DNA of 64,000 bases from Rhodosorus marinus (taxonomy: Eukaryota > Rhodophyta > Stylonematophyceae > Stylonematales > Stylonemataceae), in NCBI GenBank assembly GCA_029953675.1, contig JAMWBK010000002.1, positions 1,178,001 through 1,242,000 of the forward strand, written 5' to 3'. Under the pieces are notes generated by a model. That model saw nothing but the letters and a program-made list of their open reading frames with translations. It made no database searches and had not been told where the DNA came from. A program made the translations under genes and the position numbers. Below are positions 35,244 to 47,495 of the stretch, one piece after another (the first letter of the stretch is position 1; each line of letters opens with the position of its first letter).

Positions 35244-36193
35244 CTCATTCCGTGGTGACGTCTCTAGAGAGAGGTACTGCGATGGCTCGTCAAAGCTCTC
35301 CGCAACGAAATACCTACGACTCGGTGACCTACAACCTGGACATTGGAGAGGAGTCTTGTTAAGGCACAGGAAAGAATGAGGTTGATCCCTGAGTTGGATA
35401 TACCCTTCCTGCCACCAGCTCGCGCAGAGCGTTGGTTGCCAAGCGCTCCCTCGGATGAAAACAGAAGATTAATTAAAACTGCGGGAGGCTGGAGTAAAGC
35501 CAATTAGTCCAGATGAGGCCAAACGGTGAAATGAAGACATGAACTCATCTATCCCAAGCCATGGAAAAGCAAAAGCTTGAGGCTAGGCGCCGGCCTATGT
35601 ATATTCAGATAGCACAGATGGCCTTAGGTTTCCTTCTCATTGTGCTAGGTAGGCTTTTCGATACTGCCAAGCGTACGAATGCACTTCGCAAGCGACACAA
35701 ATTCTGCTTTCGGTCATGAAAGCAGTCTAGAACGGCATTAAGCACCCCTTATATCCGCCGCTCCCGGTTTATAGAGACTGACAAGAGCTTCGGATGCCGT
35801 CGTTAGAAGCTTGTCGCCTTTACTAGTAGTTAGCAAGCAATTCCGGCCCAATGTCGAGGACCTTCGTGCCCAGGCAGACATGAAGCTTCCGGATGGTCAT
35901 GAAGGTAGCGGGCTGGCAACCCTCTTGAGGTCAGCTCGGGACATTCTGGCGGCTGGCTTGCCACCCCAGTTTAGGAAGCACTTGCTTGTGTCGAGCTAGC
36001 TCTTGTTAGCAGGGAGCTGTTTCGATTGGTTAATTCTTGGTCCGAACGTAGCGATTCAGCTCGGTAGATCTAGCACAAGAACGGGCATTCGAACTGGAGT
36101 TGGTTTCTTCGAGACAATCCAGTGGCGGACGAGTTGAAGGTTTCTCAAGTGGGAGATGAGGCGTCGTGGACTGGTAATCGAAAGCTTGGGACA
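35244..36193 (+). other. Intergenic region with a possible small multi-exon gene
   Basis: Protein-like pieces occur on +: MRLIPELDIPFLPPARAERW (from about 35377), MEKQKLEARRRPMYIQIAQM followed by ALGFLLIVLG (from about 35562, a TM-like segment), and RPNVEDLRAQADMKLPDG through to LLVSS ending at 35999. A GT-AG intron (gtaaagcc to cccaag) could join the first two. I cannot build a complete model or name a family. Treat it as a candidate only. Confidence 0.25.
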
Positions 36194-38326
36194 ATGGATT
36201 GGAAATTTAGTCCAATCATCAAATATACGATCACCGTGGTGGTGTTCGGACTGATCATGATTCCCTCGGCATTGTTTTTTCGGATGAATCCCAGCAAGCT
36301 GACAAACTTGATGGAAAGGCGAGCTCCGATATATCCCGTTGAAGAAGGCCAGTGCAGAGTGCAGAAGGAGGTTAGCGAACCATATGCGATCAAGTCCCGA
36401 AGAGTAGTAACGCCAGCTGGTCTCCGGCACGCGCTGATCGTTATTGAGAACGGAAAGATCGGCGATATTCTGAGGGCGGATACCGAAACTCAGCTCCCTG
36501 TTCAAGATGTGAGCTGTACATTGTGCCAGTTAAACTTTGATTCCATTGACTGTAGATCTGAAAAGACGCATAAGAACTTCTCCAGGTAGGTAATCTGGTC
36601 GTCATGGCTGGACTCATCGATCCGCACGTGCATGTGAACGAGCCTGGGAGAACAGAATGGGAAGGATTCGAGTCTGCTACCGCAGCTGCTGCCGCTGGTA
36701 ATATTAGTGCCACAACCCCGATCCGTTCTATTTGTTCTCTCATGAGTGCTTGGGCTGTGTCTTCAGGTGGAACGACAACATTGCTGGACATGCCTCTAAA
36801 CTGCGTCCCGTCAACGGTTTCTCTTTCTGCAATGGAGCAAAAGATTTCCGCTATAAAAGACGCCAAGCTAAGCTGCGATGTTGGATTGATCGGTGGGGCC
36901 GTTCCCGGCTTCCTCGATGAGATTGGGCCCCTGGCAAAGGCCGGAGTGTAAGTCAGAGAAGTTGACAGTAGCCGAAGAGGAATGATGACGGTACAACTCC
37001 CTCTGATGCCCTGCTTTTGGTGCCCTCGCGTGCTTCCAGATTCGCTTTCAAAAGCTTCATGATCGATTCGCAGAGCGCGGACTTCCCGCACGTGAACAGC
37101 GCGGATCTTGTGGAAGCAATGAGTCTCATATCAAAGCTCGAAGGAGCTCCGTATGTTTATATTCTTCATGCGGAAAAGGACTCGGAGGAAGACGAGACTC
37201 TTTCAGAAGCAAGCGGGCATTCAAATCAGGATCATGCCAAGCACTTGCAGTCGCGACCGGAAGTATGGGAGACCCGTGCTATCGACGAGGCGATAAGAGC
37301 AGCCGATCAAACCGGATGCCATATTCATATTGCGCATGTCGGATCATCGAACGCAGCTGAGATCATCCACAACGCCAAGATTGACGGAGCTTACGTAACA
37401 GCGGAAGTATGTACACATTATCTGCTGTTTCAAAGCGAGAAGATCCCGCGAGGAAATACACTGTTCAAATGCGCTCCACCGATCCGATCTGAGGACAACC
37501 GCCTCGGCCTGTGGAAGGCGCTACTCAAGGGTAAGCAAAACAAGCCCAAGAAAGAAGGAACAGAAGATGAAGGGGGACAAGCAAAGTTGCCGCTGCTTAA
37601 CTACCTTTTTCGTGCCTGAGTCAGATGGATCCTTGGATATCATATCAAGCGATCATTCACCAAGCCCTCCCGAGCTAAAGCACATGAAGGAAGGTGATTT
37701 TACAAAAGCCTGGGGTGGCATCGCAGGCCTGCAGGTGAGCAACATTTTGCTTTTCAAGAACTGTTTGTGTGGAAAAGGGATCCTCCATGCTTAAGGAAAT
37801 ATCCCGTCCTTGCTGCCCTGAACACACGGCAACAGTATCGTCTGCAAGGAACTTGGACTGCAAGTCAACCATTTGAGGTGGATTTCATGAGACTCAGCGA
37901 ACTAGTTAGTGGAAAAGTAGCCGATATCTTCGGGCTAAGTGCGTCAAAAGGTCGAATCGTCAAGGGGCTAGATGCTGACCTGGTCATTTGGGATCCCGAG
38001 GAAGAACAAGTCATACAAGAGAGCGAGTGTCTCCATCGACACAAAGCCAGCGCGTATACCGGGCAGAAGCTGATGGGAAGGGTTCGTTGGCTTTTATCCG
38101 TTTTGGGAAGGTCAAAAAGGTCGCATTTTGAGCTCAATTTTTTTTTGTTCTGCTTTCCTTTTGTTTGCTGAATGTTAAGGTGAAGAAAACGATCGTTCAC
38201 GGGGAGGTGGTGTATGAAGACGGTGGAGGTATCGTTGGTGCATCTCCGGGTAAGCTGCTTTTGAGGTCCGCTGCGACGCGAGATGGGCTTTCTCGAGAGG
38301 TAGTCAGAGATCAGGTCTGTACATAA
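36194..38326 (+). CDS. ALN: Allantoinase with N-terminal membrane anchor
   Basis: Allantoinase hydrolyses allantoin to allantoate in purine catabolism. From ATG 36194 the protein begins MDWKFSPIIKYTITVVVFGL, a signal anchor as in plant allantoinase, pointing to the ER/secretory system. The metal site of the amidohydrolase fold is present: DPHVHVNEPGRTEWEGF (HxH), FKSFM (candidate carbamylated Lys), YILHAEK, HIHIAHVGSSNA and ISSDHSPSPPELK (Asp). The C-terminus has GKVADIFGLSASKGRIVKG and ADLVIWDP, then KASAYTGQKLMGR. At least six introns are needed. The frame stays open upstream from GTG 36122, so a further 5' exon is possible. Dihydropyrimidinase is less likely because the SSDHSP and WGGIAGLQ motifs are allantoinase-like. 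Confidence 0.9.
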
Positions 38327-39093
38327 GGCCGCTCAGACCAGCTGCTCCGAAAACAGTGGAGCGACAGAATTCCCGTTTTCATCAACTCAGATGTAGAATG
38401 TGTATTAACGTATTGAAGTATCCAAATCTGCCAGTCAACTGTACGCATTTGCCCTAGATTCACTGTACTGTATCGGTCCTGGGTATAACCACCAAGTTGG
38501 AAAAGGACTGAGACTATTCTGTTGCTCAGCGAAGACCTTCGCCCGTACTTTCAAAACTGGAGAGTTTCAATTGCTTTCGAGAGTGTCTGACAACTGATTT
38601 CGCCTCGCACAAAATTCTCCTTGGATTCTTGTTCTAGTCGGCGACGTCAACTAGTGAGGCAGATGGTCTGAAAACGTAGTTGAGAAACATGCCCGAAACG
38701 CATTGGATAGCCTGCGCGCTTGAATCCATCAGCAGCAACGCTGGCGTAAATCGAGCATTGTTGAAGACTTTCTGAGTCCATGCAGTTCCTTAGCATGCCG
38801 CGGAGAAGACTCTAACACCACTTTCATCCTCAAGGCCCTGACACCCTCTTGAGGCATCAACCGGATCCTAAACCCTCCAGCACGCTGGCATAGGGATGCA
38901 GCACATCGCGAGCGAGAAAAGACACAGAAGACATTTGTCTGAGATGTTTCTCGCCGGACCGTGCATGGTTGAACTTCGCAGTAGGCATTGAAGAACATGC
39001 GTCTCTCTGCGCTTTGGTTGCTTCGGCTGGGGCGCCGTCAGATCCTCGGTTGTCTTTTGGTTTCCGTGGCAATTTAGTTTTTATTACGCAGAT
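38327..39093. other. Intergenic region between convergent genes
   Basis: A 71-codon minus frame (38857-39072, starting MPRKPKDNRGSDGAP) is basic and Ala-rich, but no extension or family is recognised. Otherwise nothing is supported. Confidence 0.35.
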
Positions 39094-40288
39094 CTAAGAC
39101 TTCCCAAAGAGCTGTTCGAGCTTCTCTCTTGCTTCGTCGTCACCAGGAGCAGGACCACCATCGTCCGTCGGAGATGGTCCCTCCGAACCTTCATCCTTAT
39201 CGTCAGGACTTGACTCGTCATCTTCTTTCTTGTCCTCATCCACATTTTCTTTCCTGACCGTGGCGGGACTGCTATATGTTCCCGTCAGCTTAATCTCCTC
39301 CTCACGCTCTGCTGCCTCCTGAGCTTTCGTCCACGCCTCGAAGAGCTTGCCAAGGCCGGCAGCTGAGAGTCCTACTGCAGGTACGACACATATTACTATG
39401 GCGTACTGCAATCATTCACAACAAAATGCAAGCAATGACACGGTTAGCAATAACCGAAAACGGCTGTTGAACAGATGGTAATCTATCTTCGAAGAGACTA
39501 AGAGATACGTTGCTACAAGAAGGAGAAAGACGAAGCCGAGATGCAACCACGCAGCGAACCCGTTGCAATCATTAAATGAAGCTTCGAATGCGAAATGCTG
39601 GATTTGGGGTTCTTCTAGACCAATACCAAGAGAATAAATTCAAACAGCGATCGATACGGGAAGAGTAAACCTTGGTTTGTCGGTCGAGTCCTTCTACACT
39701 AAAATAGTTGCCACGACCGTTCAAAGTGTTGATGCAAGGTGCTGCAGAGATCAGTCGCTGGAGTCTATTGAAGGCGCGTTTGATACCTGGAGAAATCTAA
39801 TATACCAAAGCTGCTCCCATTCCGTGTCGAGTTCTATGAGCTCCTGCTGAGCCCCTGAGTACTCCGTCATCTTCCTGTTGCTCAGCTGTCTCTTGTTTTC
39901 ATAGATGCGCATGTCTTTTTCTGATGGAGAAAACGGATCAAAGGAAAAGCGAAATTTTGAAAAGCGAAAAAGATGATCAGACACAAAGGCTCCAAATTCG
40001 GGCTACGGTGAATCGATTTCTGCCTCAATTGCAACCTGTCCTACCATCGAGAATCTCCGCTGGGGCCACAGATGCGACGAGTTCGGTTCCAGCTGTTCGA
40101 TCCCTGAGCAGCCCCTCACCAGCGTTACTTGCCACGGCTCCTTTGGGAACAAACAACATCGCTCCTGCCGCCAACGTCAAAGCTCCAACCCTCCGCAGCT
40201 CATCTCTTAGCCCCGCCTTAACCACGCACACACGTTTCCCCGTTCTTCTCCTCTCCAACCCGCCAAACCCTCCCACAAAACACTCCAT
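39094..40288 (-). CDS. Predicted plastid-targeted acidic membrane protein, function unknown
   Basis: Exons at 40288 to about 40048, about 39923-39790 and 39404-39094 join in frame at GT-AG sites. The N-terminus MECFVGGFGGLERRRTGK is basic and contains an early Phe. It is followed by RRVGALTLAAGAMLFVPKGAVA|S, a twin-Arg/hydrophobic/AxA segment that looks like a thylakoid transfer signal or TM. The middle exon is hydrophilic and helical (NKRQLSNRKMTEYSGAQQEL). The last exon has a TM (YAIVICVVPAVGLSAAGLGK), a coiled-coil-like KAQEAAEREEE and a very acidic Asp/Glu/Pro tail ending EKLEQLFGKS. I do not recognise the family. The large second intron (about 385 nt) could hide another exon, such as the frame near 39700 (VEGLDRQTKVYSS). 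Confidence 0.55.
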
Positions 40289-42705
40289 CTTTACCTCTTT
40301 CTTTCTCTCAAAACCTTCCCCCATCCAACCCCCTCCTCTCCCTTCGAGAGGCCCTCCCACCCCCTCCAAAAATAAAATTGCGCACAACACTCAAACAAAT
40401 CCCCAAAACCCCACTCACACCGCTCCCGCTCCCTCTTCCTCCTCTCCAGATCTGATTCCTCACAGAACCTCTGACTCACTCACTGTTCACTTCCAACCCC
40501 CAACCCCCAAAAAAGTCACTAACTCCAATCGTCAACCTCACCAACCCAAATCTATCAGATCATCATCTTCTTCTTTTTCCAAAATCCAAAAACATGCAAA
40601 ATCCATCCGTCTTTTTCATCCCCCAGCACCAAACCTGGAAAATTCTGGTTTTCCTTTCACCACCTCCCTCGTCAGAGATTTTTCCATTAAAAAACGATTT
40701 TTATCGACTAAAACACGGCCGTCGGCATTGTCCTTTGAGAGGAGAAGAGCGGGTGAACGAAAGATACTGGGTGAGCGCTCGTCCAACAATAAAAAAGACG
40801 CGGTCGTGGTTTTGACACGCCGGACAGTTCTAAGTACAGACTCCGTGAGCAGCATCTATCCAGACGAGCTGTGCCGCTACGCTCAAGAGGCCTGTGAGAA
40901 AAGCAAACGACGCCATCGACCCCTACCACACGTTTCTTTTGTACATTTAGTGGAATTTACTATGTATGTACGAAATTTGTTGAGGTGGAGGGTTGTACTA
41001 TAGAGGTTTCGAGGATATCATTTGTATGTTTTTATTTACTTTTGTAGGTGTTTTGGGTGATTGTAATGTTTACTATTTTACTAGGGTTGATACGGTTGTA
41101 CTGATAACCGGTTGAGACGTCTTGGGGAAGGTTTTGGTTGGGGGAAGAGAAAGGTAGCAAGGGTGTTGGTTTGATCAGGTTTATTGACGTACATCTATCT
41201 GTGCGGAAAAAGTAGATTTTAGCATCAATCTGGACTCCCCCGCAACCCAGCTGCTACCTCGTGGGCGAACTCAAACGAGCTATCTCAACACCTTACCAGA
41301 GCATACTACTCGCAAGAAAGTGAAACCAGCTATCTCAATGGAGTACGCAGCTCCGGCCAGCTCGCGATTTTTCGAATGGCAGTGAGCCGGAGTGATGCTG
41401 AACAGGCAGTTCTCCACAAACGGTGGTGGGGTCCTGCGTTCCTGGTTGCTTACTGCGTAAAAAACTCAGTCCGGAGATTCCCCTTTCCTCTGTCCCCGGG
41501 GTGTAGTAAAAGTCCCTGAGTATTCGTGCTCGCGGTTTGTTCTTCTTAAGGCCCTCGCATGTCACGGATGGCCTTCTGGCTGTTGCTTTTGAAAGGCGCC
41601 GGCCTCGCAATGAAGCTGTAAAGGCATGGACTGGACGTGCGCGCAGATAGGTATCTGTTATTCTGTTAACAAAACGCTCCTGAAGGCTTCCCAAGCCCAT
41701 GCTTTTCTCTGCACCGTCCCTGGTACCCAGTACGATTCGCTCAAACACTGACGGTTGTTGATAAAACAGTGAGCTTGGGGCAGGTAGCACGTGTACGACA
41801 CTTAGGGACATCCAGTAGCCTCTACGGAGACCTCGTATCGCTCACTTTGTTGAAAGAAATCGCGTCCTTCGTCCGCGATCCCACGGCCACGTATCCCTCC
41901 CTGTGCTTGCGTAAGGGCCCTGCTAGTGGCCATCGCGCCATCACACTACCGAGGGTCGTTGCTGATGCACGGGACCTCAAGGAGGCAAAGACGCAAGCAA
42001 CTCCAGGATTGTACTTGCATGTAGAGGATAGGCTCTACTACTTCACAAATGAGGACATGTTGCTACTGGTTACATAAACCAACTTCTGCAATCCAACCGT
42101 CGGCGGTTATCAGCTTCCAACTCAGCGCGGACATCTCCTTCTGGGTCCTCAAATATAAAGCATTGGCATGGAGTTCTACAGACGAGCAAAGGTCGCTCCT
42201 CCCGGAGTACAACATCCTTAAAAACCCTCCCCAACCTAACCGCAGAAGCAGAAATGCCGCGTCACACGCCGAAGATTTTTTTGTCGCCAGAGGAACTTTA
42301 GTCCTTAAGACACCCTGGCGGGACACCGTCGTAGCCTTTTAACTCTCAACGATCAAGGAAGTACTTTCGGGACAAGGAAATCTAGGCCCTCTCCAGTCCC
42401 AGCACAGCTTTCAAAGGAGGTGCTTGACGTTGTCGTTCGGTTTTGCCCTTAATAAACGTGGAAGCGATGGGGCTGGTGGGACAGTTTGCAAAAAGTACTA
42501 TGGAAGGATACTGCGGGGGGGACAGTCGAAGGCAAAAAATCCATCTAGATCACTTGCAGGTTTTAAAACGCTGTTCCTTGAGATCCCAAGGAAGATGAAC
42601 AGGTAGCCTGCTTGATTGTATCCGGAGTGGTTAGGTTCTGAAGGGCTTTGGCACGCGTAGAATCGGAATACTATTGGCGGTTTTGAGGGGTAGAGCTTTC
42701 GTATC
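40289..42705. other. Upstream region of the acidic membrane protein and spacer before NDC1
   Basis: From 40289 to about 40650 the + strand is C/A-rich (G/T-rich on the sense strand of the minus gene). Two frames further on are protein-like but unidentified: 40700-41003 on + (KRRHRPLPHVSF) and 41769-42077 on + (LYLHVEDRLYYFTNEDMLLL), the latter opposite a 158-codon minus frame at 41335-41811. None could be extended into a recognised gene. Confidence 0.35.
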
Positions 42706-44353
42706 ATGTCTCAACGGCGTAGCCATGTGAATGGTTTAGGAGACGAGCGTTTTGTAGATAGAAGATTGGCTCGTGGCGGTTTGAGTGTTGGAGGACGGCG
42801 AGAGAAAGGGTGGCAGGTTAGGTTGGAGGTGGAAAAGGTCGTCGAACGAGCGAAGCGGGTTGCGTTCAGCATGTCGGTGCTGATATGGGTTATCCTCGGA
42901 TTTATAGCCGTGAGAGGGAAGGCTTGGGTGTTTGTTGGAACTCTTGCGGCTGGGAGCGCCATCGCTGAGGCTGGGCTTGTGTCCGGAATGGCGTTCTCCC
43001 CGGAAGTGCATACACGCTGGGTGCGAACGGTCCGACAGATTCTCAGACCACAGCATGTGCTTCAAACGGCTTTGTTCTCTCTGGCAGGTTGCATGCAGAG
43101 CTTCTCGTTGGCAGTAGTATTCAAGAGACAATCGATCCAGAAGCTTGACATCGGTTCCCTTCAACATCACCTCGTCTTCGGCGCCGTCCTAGGGGCGCTA
43201 TACAGCTTGGATGATCTTTTAAACGATAAGAATGTTGTTAAGTGAGTATTTAGAAAATTTTTAACCTTCAAAAATCAGCGGTATCCGGTGCTCTGCTGAA
43301 ACAATTGTCCTTCCCATTGTTCAGATTTTACAGGGTTATCTTGCCACACCGGTTCAGGATTTACGACGTCGTGATGTCCTCTTTGCAGGAAGCTCGCAGA
43401 GCGATCGGCATGTTTGCGACTCCGTGTTCTGTCATTGTACTGCTACTGTCCTCTTCAAGCAGCGCAAGTTTGAGAGACTTTCCACTGCTTATAACCACGG
43501 GGGGGTTAATGTCGGTTTCCTGGTCACTTTGTAGGGACTTAATGTTTCTTCTCTTGACTGCGCACGACACTGACTTTGAGCTCGAGGATACTTTAAGCGC
43601 TGCTGAGCGAGCTAGCGCGGACCTTCTAGTGCAGACGGTTTGTCTTCTCTCTCTTCGGAGTAGAGCATGCGAGTCGGCTGCATCACGAGAGGCGTTCTTT
43701 GAGGATCCAACTGGAAGAGTGTTGGATCGGGCAATTCGACTCGCAATTGCTCCTGTCAAACACCTGAACGAGTCTGTATTGGCATCTACTCAACGGCAGG
43801 TGCGTGAATATACGAATGTCACCTCCTCCAGATGGTCCGTGGCTCAAGCTGACTGTTTGCTCATCTTTCAATTCTTAGGGTTTATCGAAACGCCGTCATA
43901 TCCGACCGATCTTCTGGGATTCTACTCGGGTTCAGCATGGCATTGAAACCCTGGCCGAGCTCCTCGTAAGTTCTCGAGCTGAAGATCGGTATGGACTTGC
44001 CCTGGCATACATTCCGGTCATCCTAGATGACTTTCTGAGACTCTACGAGGTGTTGCTTCTGTATTCTCGAAACGCGAAAAGCTTCGAGGTGAGCTTGCAT
44101 TCAGAATGGTGGATCGAATCCGTTCCATTTTGGATGCCTTAGCTAATGTACGTTGTACCATGGCCTTTGCCAGGAGGACGCGGAAGAGAAGGCCCAGGAG
44201 ACATCCGTGCTTGATACACTAGTTTGTGGTACCCACAGACTCGTCCACGAGTTCAGACCCTCTTTCACAGGCTATGTACAAGGAAAGGAGCCGAGATGGA
44301 ACTCGGAGTTGTCCCAGTCGTTGGAGAAGTTCTTGAGATATCAGGAGCTGTAG
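42706..44353 (+). CDS. NDC1: Transmembrane nucleoporin NDC1
   Basis: NDC1 anchors the nuclear pore complex in the pore membrane and, in fungi, the spindle pole body. Four exons join in frame: 42706 to about 43241, about 43325-43798, about 43880-44090 and 44171-44353. The N-terminal half has about six hydrophobic segments (for example SVLIWVILGFIAV and WVFVGTLAAGSAI). It follows the NDC1 pattern ILRPQHVLQTALFSLAGC...HHLVFGAVLGALYSL...KFYRVILPHRF. The C-terminal half has HGIETLAELLVSSRAEDRYG, matching the animal C-terminal helical region including its ED-RxG. The final EKFLRYQEL resembles the animal C-terminus. It is shorter than animal NDC1 because the disordered middle is reduced. Confidence 0.78.
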
Positions 44354-45906
44354 TTCTGCGGATGCACGGACCTACGTGGTTGTTGGACGCGTTATTTGGC
44401 TCCCATAGAAGTACTTTCCAAACTCAAACCTTTCATACCTTTGCCCAGCTCGGCATCGGAGCTGAGCCTGATCCAAACGAGGGGATGGGATGAATGCTCA
44501 GTTCCCCGGCACTCACATGACTTCTGCATGCCCTTGGAGATGAAAATTAACATACACATACTGTATATATGCTTAAAACATCGAATAAAACGAAATGCTG
44601 TCCCGTAATTTGCTTCTCGCCAGATGTAAGAATTTTTTTTGTTTCTGTGAAATTGTAAGGGGGTAGAGTGATTTCCTGGGATAGGAAAACTTATTTTCTT
44701 AAATATTAAAATATACAAAGGTATTTTGCCCCTCTACGTCTTCCGCTTCTTTGCAAAGACATAGTAGGGGGGGGAGGGTAACAATTCACACTGAAAAGTG
44801 AGCGATGACGATGAAAAATGAGAACAAGCTCTTTTTTATTTCAATTTAGAGGTTAAGAATGAGAGATTCCAGTTCCGCTTGGGACGTCTCCAGGCGTGCG
44901 CTTGCGAGTTTTCCTAGCCATCATGTGAGAGCAGCTATCCCTATTCATGGAAATAATCTAGATTTTGAAGAGATACATTCTTAAATAAGAAAACTAATTA
45001 CTCAAATTTTAGCCATACACTAATACATAAAATATACTAAAGTTAAATATTTGTCCCAAAACTGCATCAAAAAAATATCTAGTTGATCCATTTATCCTCA
45101 ATAAACGCACTTAATTCCCTAACAAAGCAAACTGCTTTTAGCATTGTAACTATCTTTATCCAAAATAGTGTTGATCAAGTTTTCAACCTAGACATACCCA
45201 ATTTCATAATTTAGAAATATAACACCTTTCCTTTGCAGCTTCGCATTTCAACCACTTCAGGCAAATAGCTTCCTGCTGTATTTGTACTAAAAGTTTTGGT
45301 TTTTTAATGGGGAAGTGAACACTCGCTCCAGGGGGGCAGGGGGGTGGGGAATTGGGGAGTCTTGGGATACTGAAATGAGCTGGAATCAAACAAATCATAC
45401 AAAAAAATTGGCAGCAGAAGGGGGGTGAGGAGGAGGGTAAGAGAGTTCTGATAGTGGTTGATGGATGGAGGAGGAGTGCGTGCGTGAAGAGTTTTAATAG
45501 GCCACGAGATCATGCATGGCCGAGAAGAAGATAAGCGATCGTGCTATTGTATGAGGCTGTGATTGAGGATTTTTTTGCCTGGTATTGTGTTTTGAGAGGG
45601 GAAAAGAACAGGCTGGTGGGTTTTTATTTTTGGTTTCTGGCTGACCGCTGTGGGTCTGACCAACAGCTTGGTAATATTCTACTGTGTTCATATATCTGAA
45701 TTCGTGTGGGTGGATGGTGGTTTGTTAGTGACCTGCGCCTCCGCACGTGCAATCTCGAGAGATACCTCGAGGCTCTGTGCTCCGAATACTCAGCCGATCT
45801 GGGGTGGATGTGAGGAAGATTTTCGAGACGGCGTGATTAGGGCAGGTCTTCCGCTATGGCTTATCCCGTCGCTAGAGGGGTCCATCCGACTACTGGATCG
45901 TTCCTG
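44354..45906. other. Intergenic region before the Rheb-like gene
   Basis: AT-rich at 44930-45240, with G-runs near 44766 and 45330-45350 and purine-rich tracts (gaggagg) at 45420-45480 leading into the downstream gene. No coding region is supported. Confidence 0.45.
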
Positions 45907-46772
45907 ATGGAGGGAAAGCTGCGCAGATTAGCCGTGATCGGGCCGAAGTGCGTGGGTGAGTAATTTTTTTCTTCTCCGAGACTGTTTTTGTGCAAGCGAG
46001 CAGATTTCCTGCCCTGTTTCGACACGATCAACGGCTATTCTGACTTTGCCGCGTATCACTGTGCATCATGGGCAGGAAAGTCATCCATCATTTTGAGATT
46101 TATCGAAAACACATTTGAGGACGGTTACACTCCGACAATCGAGGTGCGGCATTGCTTGCACAACTTGACTATTGATACAGAGGATGCCACTGAACCTGTC
46201 CATATCCTGTGGTTGTTTTCAGGATCTTTTCCTCGTATCGACAAATGTAGACGGAACAGCGTTTAATTGTGAGCTTTTGGACTCGGTACGTATCTGAACT
46301 TTTCGGCAGATGTGGGTGCGGGGATTGCGTCCGCGAACAGATTGCCAATTTACCCCGACGTAGTTCTCAAGTTTTGTATGCGATTTTGCAGGCAGGGCAG
46401 GACGATGTCTCTACGTACGGTGGGCAGTTAACGATTGGCATCCGCGGATATTTAATAGTCTTTTCAGTGAGGGACAGAGAAACATTTGACCTTATAAAAC
46501 CCGTAAACCAGAACCTGCTTGTCAGCCTTGGAGGGCCTCCAACCCACGAGGTACCCCGAGTTCTCGTTGGCAACCAGATCGACGCTGCGGGCGAGCGGAA
46601 AGTGAGCAAAGCGGAAGCACAAGCACTGGCGAAGGAATTGAGAATTCCGTACATGGAATGCTCCGCTTTATCTGGGGAAGGAATTCAGGATGTCTTTCAT
46701 TCTTTGCTGAGGGAGGTTGAGGGGATGGCTAAGGTGCCGAAGAAAGAAAAGAAGAAGTGCGTCATAAGTTAG
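45907..46772 (+). CDS. Rheb-like small GTPase with CAAX box
   Basis: Four exons (45907-45955, 46076-46143, about 46222-46286, 46392-46772) join to about 185 aa. G1 is GPKCVGKSS, split by the first intron. The effector region is FEDGYTPTIE, close to Rheb. G3 is DSAGQDD, where Rheb has DTAGQDE. G5 is ECSAL. The C-terminus is lysine-rich and ends CVIS, a farnesylation-type CAAX box that predicts membrane attachment. Rheb GTPases activate TORC1 at lysosome/vacuole membranes in other eukaryotes. The G4 motif reads GNQID where NKxD is expected, an unusual change in the guanine-specificity loop. A Ras/Rap-type identity is possible but the centre is more Rheb-like. Confidence 0.8.
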
Positions 46773-47495
46773 TACAAGCAGGGAGACAATCTCTTGGTCC
46801 AAAGCGGTTATGGGTTCTTCTGGTTCTCGGGTTGTTGCCGGCATGTACACAGCGAGAAGCGTACTGTGGATTCCAGATCAACTGACGAGTGAAAAGCGCT
46901 ACGACTATGCGGCTTGCACTTCCTACGAAGCGGGGTTTGGCTGGAGAAAAAGAGAAGTTCTGGAAGCGCTCGAGCGTCCGAGATGCTGAAACAAGAGTCT
47001 CCGGGGCGTGCCCTACTTACAATCAGAGCAACCCTTGCTGTGCTTTTATACCGGTACTATCAGCCAAGTATTGCAAATAAGTATTTGGAAAGTTGATTTT
47101 GCAAATCAGGTCCTGAATCACCTCTCGTAGATGAGGCCGGCACAGGCTGTTCTTCCTGCCGGGAACCCAAGATCTAGTGTCTCAGACAACGCCTCCCACA
47201 TCCTGATTCCACATGACGTTTGGTGATTCCAGAGTGAATCCGATTGGATGATATTCCCCAGCGGCTTGATTCCGTAACCTTCGTTTTACTCGCATTACTG
47301 GACATCGACCATGATTCAATCAACAGGGACTTTGTGGATTTGTCCCAGTGGTGCTGCTAACAAGCTCTACAAGTCATCATGAAGTGCAAGCCTTACATTA
47401 ATAGTTGTGAGCTACTGTGGCAAAAGCTGTATACTGGATGCCTCTGTTCGGGGAAACAAAACGCAAAAAAGATATGTTTGGACAGTCTTCTGTTT
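46773..47495. other. Intergenic region between convergent genes
   Basis: Short + frames (46889-47080) carry no motif. It is the shared 3' space of the Rheb-like gene and the V-ATPase gene. Nothing is supported. Confidence 0.4.

Noticed and set aside
39924-41003. 359-codon + frame
   Set aside because: Most of it lies antisense to the spliced membrane-protein gene and its C/A-rich upstream region. Its composition (Pro, Ser, Thr, Lys runs) is what G-poor DNA gives in any frame.
41335-41811. 158-codon minus frame
   Set aside because: No motif and no partner exons are seen, and the + strand is also open over part of it.
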